Assembly (NCBI RefSeq): GCF_036227205.1
Contig: NZ_CP109442.1
Span: 6,944,001 to 7,008,000 of the forward strand
Direction of reading: 5' to 3'
Source of the DNA: Amycolatopsis sp. NBC_01480
Lineage (GTDB): Bacteria; Actinomycetota; Actinomycetes; Mycobacteriales; Pseudonocardiaceae
Length of the DNA: 64,000 nucleotides
Under the pieces are notes generated by a model. It did not search any database, was not told the origin of the DNA, and saw only the letters and a list, made by a program, of their open reading frames with translations. This document shows, piece by piece, positions 57,524 through 64,000 of the stretch. Made by a program: the position numbers and the translations under genes. Every line of letters begins with the position of its first letter. Within the stretch, counting starts at the first letter, position 1.

Positions 57524-59452
57524 ATGGTCTTGTCGCGACGCGGGATGCTGTTCGGGACCGTGGGGCTGGGCGCCACGCTGGGGCTCGGGTTGACGCTGCC
57601 TGGCGGGGTCGCCGCCGCTTCCGTCGCTCCGCCGGCCGGGCCGTTCCCGGCTCTGCCGCCGCTGCCCGCCGGGGCCCCGGTGCGCAAGCTGTTCAGCCCG
57701 CTGGAGCAGCGTTTCGGGCCGTACCTGGCGATTCTGCCCGGCATGGTGAACGACATCGAGGTGACCGACCCCGCGACGCTCGGCTATATGGGCGGCGGCT
57801 GGTGGCGCACACCGAGCGTGCCGACGAACGCGCGGGTGCAGGAGCACGTGTTCACGCTGAGCTGGTTCCACGCGAACGCGCGCTCATGGAACCCGTACTC
57901 CGGCAACGCGGCGTTGCTGAAACGGCTTGACGCGGCCATCGCGCATTACCTGAACCTGCAGCACGCCGACGGGTCGTGGCCCGAGTACAGCGTGACCGAG
58001 CAGTCCAAGGCCGCCACCGGGTTCGGCCTCGGTTACCTCGCCAAGACGCTGGCCAACCTGCGCCAGGCGAACGCGCTGCCGACGCGCCGCGGTCAGATCG
58101 GCACCGCGCTGCACCAGGGCATGACCTGGTTCCTCGACCCGGCCAACCCGATCTGGGAATCGCCGATCCACTACGCCAACCAGAACACGTCCGGCCTCGC
58201 CAGTTCCACCCGCGCGTTGCAGCTGAACCCGGACGCGGCGATGCAGGCGAAACTGGCCGGCCGCATCGCCTATCTCGCGGCGCACGGGCAGAGCCCGGCC
58301 GGGTTCTTCTACGAGCCGACCGGGATGGACATCAACTACAACTTCGAGGTGATGATCCCGGAGCTGGCCGAGATCTACGTGCTCACCGGGGACAAGACCG
58401 TGCTCTCGATGGCTTCGAAGTTCGCGAGCTGGTTCGGCTACAACGTCGTGCGCGAGCCGGACGGCACCGGTTCGCTGACCTACGTCGGCATGTCCGCGCG
58501 CACCACGGTGACCGGCTACGACAACGTGATCCCCGACCCGGACCGGACCAACCTCGGCTCGTTTTTCGTCCCGGAGGTCCCCGCGCTGGCCCCGTTCTTC
58601 ACCTCGGCCGAGGACCGCGCCGCGACGAGGGCGGAGTGGGCGGCCGCGTCCGGCCCGGCGCCGGGACTGGCCAAACAGGACACTTCGCCGCGCATTCTCG
58701 CGCACGCGCCGTACGGGGAGTCGTTGCCCTCCAAGGCGGCCAAACAGGCGGCGATCGCCCAACTGCCCTACCTGGCGAGCACGGACTTCGCGGTGCAGCG
58801 CCGGGACGACCTGACGAACCAGGCCTACACCTTCATCCGGCGGCCGGCGCTGTACCTCGCCGCGTTCTTGGGCACCCGTCCGTCTTCGGAGGTGCGCGGC
58901 TCGGCCGGGCTGCTCTGGCACCCGGCCGCGGGCACGCTCGTGCAGAGCCAGCAGGACGACACGCAGTGCTGGGCGAGCCTGCTGCCCAACGGGAATCCGG
59001 ACGCGCGCAGCAACCTCGACGCCACCTACCAGGTCGGCGGCCGGGCCTGGGACGGGCAGCGGATCGTGCCCGGCAGCGCGCCGGTGGTGGTGGACTACGC
59101 CCTGCCGGACGGCCGGATCCACACCACGCTGACCGTCACGCCGAACACCGTCACCCGCGCGGTGCAGGGGACCAGCGCGCTCACCGAGCAGGTCCCGCTG
59201 GTGCTCAAGCCGGCCGACACGGTGTCCTTTTCGGACGGAACCCCGATCGGCTACGGCCGGAACTCCGCCGCGACCGCGACCGGCCTGACCATCCACCGCG
59301 GCAGCCAGGCGATCACCATCAGCTGGGGGACCGCCCTCGCCGCCTCGGTCACGGCGACCGCGGTCAACATCCTCTCCACCGGCGGCCGCCGTATCCACGT
59401 GCTGCGCGTCCCGCACGGCGGCACGCTCAGCACCGTGATCACCCTGCCCTGA
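57524..59452 (+). CDS. Tat-exported protein of unknown function, probable polysaccharide-active enzyme
   Basis: The 642-residue protein has a twin-arginine signal (LSRRGMLFGTVGLGATLGLGLTLPGG). Residues about 90-350 contain helical repeats with aromatic residues (ARSWNPYSGN, LNLQHADGSWPEYSVTEQSKA, YEPTGMDINYNFEVMIPELAEIY), the style of alpha/alpha-toroid glycosidases and polysaccharide lyases. The C-terminal 200 residues are beta-rich (GRIHTTLTVTPNTVTRAV). I cannot assign a CAZy family. Its neighbours, GH105 and GH59 enzymes, suggest a plant or host glycan substrate. The gene is monocistronic. Confidence 0.7.
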   Translation: MVLSRRGMLFGTVGLGATLGLGLTLPGGVAAASVAPPAGPFPALPPLPAGAPVRKLFSPLEQRFGPYLAILPGMVNDIEVTDPATLGYMGGGWWRTPSVPTNARVQEHVFTLSWFHANARSWNPYSGNAALLKRLDAAIAHYLNLQHADGSWPEYSVTEQSKAATGFGLGYLAKTLANLRQANALPTRRGQIGTALHQGMTWFLDPANPIWESPIHYANQNTSGLASSTRALQLNPDAAMQAKLAGRIAYLAAHGQSPAGFFYEPTGMDINYNFEVMIPELAEIYVLTGDKTVLSMASKFASWFGYNVVREPDGTGSLTYVGMSARTTVTGYDNVIPDPDRTNLGSFFVPEVPALAPFFTSAEDRAATRAEWAAASGPAPGLAKQDTSPRILAHAPYGESLPSKAAKQAAIAQLPYLASTDFAVQRRDDLTNQAYTFIRRPALYLAAFLGTRPSSEVRGSAGLLWHPAAGTLVQSQQDDTQCWASLLPNGNPDARSNLDATYQVGGRAWDGQRIVPGSAPVVVDYALPDGRIHTTLTVTPNTVTRAVQGTSALTEQVPLVLKPADTVSFSDGTPIGYGRNSAATATGLTIHRGSQAITISWGTALAASVTATAVNILSTGGRRIHVLRVPHGGTLSTVITLP

Positions 59453-59613
59453 CCCGGCCCGCCGGCCCGCCGGCCGCCGCCCGCCGCCCGCCGCGGGCTA
59501 TGCGGGCGGAAACAGCGGGGCCCGGCCCAGCGGCGTCAGCGGATGGCGGCGCGGTAGGAGTGGGTGCCCGGTGTCGCGGGGTGGGCCAGCCGTGCGCGGC
59601 TCCCGTTCAAGGG

Positions 59614-59659
59614 CTCGTGAGTGTTTATGACGGTTCTAGCCGTCATAAACACTCACGAG
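59614..59659. repeat. Second copy of the CTCGTGAGTG palindrome
   Basis: A 46-base palindrome with 21 of 22 pairs and a 2-base tip, nearly identical to that at 34257-34302. It lies between the converging unknown Tat protein and GH105 genes, 6 bases from the GH105 stop, and is placed as a two-way terminator. The preceding 59453-59540 is a very G+C-rich CCGGCCCG repeat with no gene. Confidence 0.85.
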
Positions 59660-59664
59660 TCTAC

Positions 59665-60807
59665 TCAGGCCGCGCCGGTGATCTGCTCGTTCAGGTAGAG
59701 GAACGTGCCGATGCCGTGGAAGTCGTTGGTGGCCCGGGGCCGCGCGAGGTAGAACGGCGCGTCGCCGACGTTCGTGCCGACGCCGATCTGGGTGATCTGC
59801 GTGGCGCCGCCGTCGGCGATCGAGACGCGGTCGCGCACGCCGGCGTACCCGGCGTCCACTACCGGCTGGTAGTCCTTGCCGAGGTAGCCGCGCTGGATCC
59901 CGCGGGAAAGCGTGTAGGTGAACAGGCTCGAGCACGAGGTCTCGGTCCAGTTGCCGGCCAGAGTCGGCTTGACCGGCAGCTGAAACCACCGGCCGGTCGC
60001 GGGGTCCTGCCACTTGCGGAAACCGTCGGCGAGGTAACGCACGATGCCGGCCAGCGCGCCGCGGTCCGGCGCGGTCTGGGGGAGCGCGTCGAGTACATCG
60101 ACGGTCGCCGCGCCGAACCAGCCGACCGCCCGGCACCACACTTCGGGGGAGTTGCCCGTGGCCGGATCGGACCAGCTCGCTTTATGCGTTTCGTCGTAGG
60201 CGTGATACAGCAGGCCGCCGGGATTACGCAAGTGACTGAAGTAGGTAAGCAGTTGCTTTGCCGCTTGCGTGGTGCCGAAGGAATCGCCGGTGTCCGCGCC
60301 GTAGTGCGCGAGGAATGGGGTGAGCATGAACGCGCCGTCGGCCCAGAGCTGCCCGGTCAGGCCGGTGTTGTGGATGAACCCGCCGTCCGAGGTCTTCGGG
60401 TAGCTGTCCAGTCGCGTGCGGATGCGCTGCGCGGCCAGCGAATAACGCGGGTCGCCGGTCTGCTGCGCGAGGATCAGGAAGACGTTGCCGGCGAGCATGC
60501 TGTCGAGATCGTTGTAGGCGTTGCCGGTGCTGCCGTCCGGCTTGACCTTCGCGGCGCCCCAGTCCTCGATGTAGTCCACGTAGCGGGAGTCGTGGGTGCG
60601 CTGGTAAACGCGGTACAGGCCGAGCAGGAACAGGGCGTCGGTGTAGCCCAGTCCCAGCGAGGCGGCGGGATGCGCGCCGATCGTCGAATCCGCGACGGCG
60701 CGGGAGAGGTCGGCGCGGGTCGCGGCCGAGGCCGCCACCGGCGCCTGAAGCAGGCCGACGGCGACGAGAATGGTGCACAGTAAACGGAAAACGGTACGGG
60801 TCGCCAA
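59665..60807 (-). CDS. Secreted GH105 unsaturated rhamnogalacturonyl hydrolase
   Basis: The 380-residue protein has a signal peptide (TVFRLLCTILVAVGLLQAPVAASA) and an alpha/alpha-barrel matching GH105/GH88: LDSMLAGNVFLILAQQTG, then QLWADGAFMLTPFLA with the catalytic aspartate, and EVWCRAVGWFGAAT. GH105 enzymes remove the unsaturated uronic acid from oligosaccharides made by rhamnogalacturonan lyases, leaving rhamnose-ended products. The start appears to be TTG at 60807 with AAAGGAG upstream, since no ATG or GTG is in frame before the signal. It diverges from the GH59 gene. Confidence 0.88.
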   Translation of the reverse strand: MATRTVFRLLCTILVAVGLLQAPVAASAATRADLSRAVADSTIGAHPAASLGLGYTDALFLLGLYRVYQRTHDSRYVDYIEDWGAAKVKPDGSTGNAYNDLDSMLAGNVFLILAQQTGDPRYSLAAQRIRTRLDSYPKTSDGGFIHNTGLTGQLWADGAFMLTPFLAHYGADTGDSFGTTQAAKQLLTYFSHLRNPGGLLYHAYDETHKASWSDPATGNSPEVWCRAVGWFGAATVDVLDALPQTAPDRGALAGIVRYLADGFRKWQDPATGRWFQLPVKPTLAGNWTETSCSSLFTYTLSRGIQRGYLGKDYQPVVDAGYAGVRDRVSIADGGATQITQIGVGTNVGDAPFYLARPRATNDFHGIGTFLYLNEQITGAA

Positions 60808-61019
60808 GGGGAACCAGCTCCTTTGCCGGGGTACTGCGGTGATCTTCGGCGGGATTCGCCGAAACGGTCAACCGCCCGCCGGGGAAAAGAACCGGACAGA
60901 AAACGGGACTGATATATCGATGGGGGCGCCGTTTTCATTGACTTCCCCGGCCGCGGGCCGCTTCCCTGTTCGTGGTGCCCTGGTCGCGGGGCGCCTCGCT
61001 TCGGCTGGAGGAGCCCACC

Positions 61020-63764
61020 ATGGTCCTGGCCCGGATCGCCCGACTGTCCGCGGTCCTCTTGCTGGCCCTCGCGGCGCTGATCGTCCCGGCCGCGACGGCC
61101 ACGGCCGTCACCGCCACCGATGTCTCGGTGAACGGGACGGCGACCGGCCGGACCTTCGACGGCCTCGGCGCGATCAGCGGGGGCGGCGGCAATTCCCGGC
61201 TGCTGCGCGACTACCCGCCGGAGCAGCAGGCGCAGCTGCTCGATTACCTGTTCAAGCCTGGTTACGGCGCCGCGGTGCAGCTGCTGAAGCTGGAGATCGG
61301 CGGCGACGCGAACTCCACCGACGGCGCCGAGCCCAGCCACGAGCACGTGCGCGGCCAGGTGAACTGCGACGCCGGCTACGAGTTCTGGCTGGGGGAGCAG
61401 GCGGTCGCGCGCAACCCGGGGATCAAGCTGGTCGCGCTGCCGTGGGCCGCGCCCGGCTGGATCGGCGGCGGGAACTTCTGGTCCCAGGACATGATCGACT
61501 ACGACATCTCCTGGCTCGGCTGCGCCAAGCAGCACGGGCTGACCATCAGCTACCTCGGCGGCTGGAACGAAAAGGGCCACAACACCGCCTGGTACAAGGA
61601 TTTGCGCACCTCGCTCGACGCCAACGGCTACGGCTCGGTGCAGATCGTCGGCGACGACACCGACTGGGGGACCGCCGACGACATGCTGTCCGACCCGGCC
61701 TTCGGCAAGGCGGTCGGCGTGGTCGGCGCGCACTACCCGTGCGGCTACCTGTCCGACGCGACCTCGTGCGCGTCCAGCGCGAACGCGGTCGCGACCGGGA
61801 AACCGCTGTGGGCCAGCGAGTTCGGCTCCCAGGACCAGGACTCCGGCGCGCAGCCGCTGATCCGCAGCGTCACCCGCGGCTACCTCGACGGGCAGATGAC
61901 CGGCTTCATGAACTGGCCGATCATCGCGTCGCTGTACCCGAACCTGCCGTTCGACACCGTCGGCCTGGCGACGGCGAACTCGCCGTGGTCGGGCTCCTAC
62001 CAGCTGGGCAAGAACCTGTGGGCCACCGCGCAGGTCACGCAGTTCACCCAGCCCGGCTGGAAGTTCCTCACCGGCTCCGCGAGCGGCTACCTCGGCGGCG
62101 ACCGCGCGAACGGCAGCTACATCAGCCTGAAGCCGGGCAACGGCACGGATTACTCGACGATCTACGAGACGACCAGCGCCACCAGCGCGCAGACCGTGAA
62201 CGTCAAGGTCTCCGGCGGGCTGGGCACCGGCGCAGTGCACGTGTGGTCGAGCGACCTCGGTTCGAGCAACCAGGCGGACTACTTCGTCAAGCAGGCCGAC
62301 GTGACCCCGCAGAACGGCTCGTACTCGCTGACGCTGCAGCCCGGCCGGGTCTACTCGGTCACCACCACGACCGGGCAGGGCAAGGGCACCGCGACCGCGC
62401 CGCCCGTGCACGGCCTGCCCCTGCCGTACGCCGACAATTTCGACGGCTACCCCACCGGCACCGAGGCGAAGTACTTCTCCGACATGCAGGGCGCCTTCGA
62501 ATCCCGCCCCTGCGTCGACGGCCGCAGCGGGCAGTGCCTGCAGCAGGTCGCGCCGGTCAAGCCGATCGAATGGCAGGGCGACAGCGACGCGTACGGCCTG
62601 ATCGGCGATCTGAACTGGCGGGACTACAGCGTCGCGGTCGACGTGGACCTGCGGCAGTCCGGCACCGTCACCCTGCTGGGCCGGGCGAACACCCAGAACC
62701 GGCCGCAGAGCCGTCAGGCCGCCTACCAGCTGCGCCTGGACGAGCGGGGCGCCTGGTCGATCGCGAAGAACGACAGCAACGGCCAGCTGACCACCCTGGC
62801 TTCGGGCACGGCCGCCGCGCCGGGGCTGAACTCGTGGCACCGCGTCGGCCTCAGTTTTTCCGGCGACGACATCACCGCGACGCTCGACGGCGCCACGCTC
62901 GGCACCGCCGCGGACAGCTCGTTCCCCGCGGGCCAGGCCGGGTTCGGCGTCGTCGGTTACCAGACCGACCTGTTCGACAACCTGTCGCTGGCCGCGGCCC
63001 CGCCCGGCAACCACAGTGGTGTCCTCAAAGGACTGGAGTCCGGGATCTGCGCGGACGTGCCGAAGGTGAGCGACCAGAACGGCACCGCGATCGCGCTGTG
63101 GGACTGCAACGGCGGCGTGAACCAGCAGTGGACGGCCACCCCGGCCGGGCAGCTGATGGTGTACGGCACCAAATGCCTCGACGGGACCGACCCCGCGGCC
63201 GCCCAGATCCAGGACTGCACCGGCGCGGCCGCGCAGAAGTGGGACCTGAAAGCCGACGGCACCGTGGTGAACGGCGGCTCGGGCCAGTGCCTGACCGCGT
63301 CCGGCACCGCGCCGGCCGACGGCCTGGGCACGGCGTCGTGCACCGGCGCCCCGAACCAGGGCTGGTCCCGCAGCCCGGCGCCGAGCATGCTCCAGGGCCA
63401 GGCGTCCGGCCGCTGCGCGGACGTGCCCGCGGGCGACTCGACCCCCGGCACCCGCCCGACATTGTGGGACTGCCACAACGGCAGCAACCAGGAATGGACG
63501 TCCACCGCGACCAACCAGCTGACCGTGTTCGAAAACCGGTGCCTCGACGTGGTCGGCGGCGGCACGGCCGACGGCACCCCGCTGCAGATCAGCGAGTGCA
63601 CCGGCAGCGCGGCCCAGCAGTGGCGGGTCCGCTCGGACGGCGCCGTGGTGAACGTCGCGTCGGGCCAATGCCTGGACGCCGCGGGCGGCGGCACCGCGGA
63701 CAGCACCCCGCTGGTGGTTTCCGGCTGCACCGGATCAGCGAGCCAGAAGTGGGCGCGCGTCTGA
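61020..63764 (+). CDS. GH59 galactocerebrosidase-type glycosidase with two ricin-type lectin domains
   Basis: The 914-residue secreted protein has a signal peptide (to about 34) and a GH59 catalytic barrel: RTFDGLGAISGGGGNSRLL, LDYLFKPGYGAAVQLLKLEI and GGDANSTDGAEPSHEH follow animal galactocerebrosidase closely. The acid/base glutamate is in GGWNEKGHN (about 184) and the nucleophile in LWASEFGSQ (about 267). A beta-sandwich lectin-like domain spans about 470-655. Two ricin B domains follow (about 663-785 and 790-914) with repeated QQW/QKW motifs. It should remove beta-galactosyl groups. The ATG at 61020 has GGAGGAG ahead. Confidence 0.88.
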   Translation: MVLARIARLSAVLLLALAALIVPAATATAVTATDVSVNGTATGRTFDGLGAISGGGGNSRLLRDYPPEQQAQLLDYLFKPGYGAAVQLLKLEIGGDANSTDGAEPSHEHVRGQVNCDAGYEFWLGEQAVARNPGIKLVALPWAAPGWIGGGNFWSQDMIDYDISWLGCAKQHGLTISYLGGWNEKGHNTAWYKDLRTSLDANGYGSVQIVGDDTDWGTADDMLSDPAFGKAVGVVGAHYPCGYLSDATSCASSANAVATGKPLWASEFGSQDQDSGAQPLIRSVTRGYLDGQMTGFMNWPIIASLYPNLPFDTVGLATANSPWSGSYQLGKNLWATAQVTQFTQPGWKFLTGSASGYLGGDRANGSYISLKPGNGTDYSTIYETTSATSAQTVNVKVSGGLGTGAVHVWSSDLGSSNQADYFVKQADVTPQNGSYSLTLQPGRVYSVTTTTGQGKGTATAPPVHGLPLPYADNFDGYPTGTEAKYFSDMQGAFESRPCVDGRSGQCLQQVAPVKPIEWQGDSDAYGLIGDLNWRDYSVAVDVDLRQSGTVTLLGRANTQNRPQSRQAAYQLRLDERGAWSIAKNDSNGQLTTLASGTAAAPGLNSWHRVGLSFSGDDITATLDGATLGTAADSSFPAGQAGFGVVGYQTDLFDNLSLAAAPPGNHSGVLKGLESGICADVPKVSDQNGTAIALWDCNGGVNQQWTATPAGQLMVYGTKCLDGTDPAAAQIQDCTGAAAQKWDLKADGTVVNGGSGQCLTASGTAPADGLGTASCTGAPNQGWSRSPAPSMLQGQASGRCADVPAGDSTPGTRPTLWDCHNGSNQEWTSTATNQLTVFENRCLDVVGGGTADGTPLQISECTGSAAQQWRVRSDGAVVNVASGQCLDAAGGGTADSTPLVVSGCTGSASQKWARV

Positions 63765-63845
63765 GCTGTTTCGTAACGCCGGGGGACCGGCGAGCGACCG
63801 CGTCGGCAAAGGGCTTGGCACAGCCGATCCGGCGGGAGTCGAACG

Positions 63846-64000
63846 ATGGCGGACAACGAGCAGTCAGCGAACTACGAGACGGCGCCGCTGAACCTGGACG
63901 AGACCCTCAACCAGGGCACGACCTACAACCCCGGCGTCCCGGTCATCCGCACCGGGACGGTGCCCGATCCCACTGAACCGGAGCCCGCGGCCCCGGCCGC
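63846..64000 (+). CDS. Partial unknown protein, acidic and proline-rich start
   Basis: A frame beginning MADNEQSANYETAPLNLDET runs to the window edge (about 51 residues) with a GGGAG seven bases ahead of the ATG. The visible part is hydrophilic, with PDPTEPEPAAPA at the edge, and has no signal peptide or domain. It could be a cytoplasmic disordered N-terminus or the start of a membrane protein. Confidence 0.5.
   Translation, partial: MADNEQSANYETAPLNLDETLNQGTTYNPGVPVIRTGTVPDPTEPEPAAPA

Noticed and set aside
60474..63668. A 1064-residue minus-strand frame opposite the GH59 gene
   Set aside because: Low-complexity Gly/Arg/Val/His composition, no motif, and the plus strand has a full GH59-ricin protein.

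Overview
The window is about 70% G+C throughout, with GTG and TTG starts, many 4-base stop/start overlaps, Tat signals and genes for mycothiol-dependent-type (DinB/MDMPI) proteins. This points to a filamentous actinomycete of the Pseudonocardiaceae, most like Amycolatopsis. That assignment is inference from gene style; no rRNA or tRNA gene was seen. The region looks like accessory chromosome arm: catabolic operons, secreted hydrolases, many one-component regulators, several broken genes, and no phage or complete insertion sequence.

Region by region: 1-5 kb holds a hydroxyproline-type catabolic operon (DapA-family enzyme, 4-hydroxyproline epimerase-type racemase, OCD-family reductase, GntR regulator) with a divergent MFS transporter. 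5-10 kb has a truncated methyltransferase, an MT0933-like antitoxin overlapping a TetR gene, an SDR, an AMACR-like CoA-transferase, a flavin/F420 split-barrel enzyme and a lone P450. 10-19 kb has a Tat-exported purple acid phosphatase, an MDMPI-family protein, a wrecked HAD hydrolase, an extra enolase, a 13-bp degenerate repeat tract, a trypsin, a DUF222/HNH gene behind a perfect SOS box, and a secreted SH3-like protein. 19.6-25.4 kb is a complete oligopeptide-type ABC importer with its two ATPases fused. 27-31 kb holds a carboxylic acid reductase and a GH18 chitinase. 32-34 kb is a tightly packed operon with two O6-alkylguanine transferases, an ECF sigma factor and a conserved unknown protein.

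34.3-46.9 kb is a full L-rhamnose regulon: LacI repressor, RhaTPQS importer, mutarotase, isomerase, fused aldolase/dehydrogenase, an extra AraA/fucose-isomerase-like protein and rhamnulokinase. 47-50.6 kb has a secreted cysteine-containing protein divergent from a three-gene redox operon (membrane b-type-like protein, small ferredoxin, FAD reductase). 50.7-52.3 kb has a uracil-DNA glycosylase gene broken by a roughly 107-bp palindromic insertion and an HNH endonuclease. 52.3-57.3 kb has regulator/enzyme pairs (TetR/SDR, LysR/DMT exporter, SDR-TetR). 57.5-63.8 kb encodes secreted polysaccharide enzymes: an unknown Tat protein, a GH105 unsaturated rhamnogalacturonyl hydrolase and a GH59 galactocerebrosidase-type enzyme with two ricin-type lectin domains.

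A plausible theme is plant-polymer scavenging: GH105 acts on rhamnogalacturonan fragments, GH59-type enzymes release galactose, and the rhamnose operon imports and breaks down the rhamnose. The hydroxyproline operon fits plant cell-wall glycoproteins or collagen as a source. Several near-perfect intergenic palindromes, one of which supplies the stop codons of two converging genes, look like dispersed lineage-specific elements.
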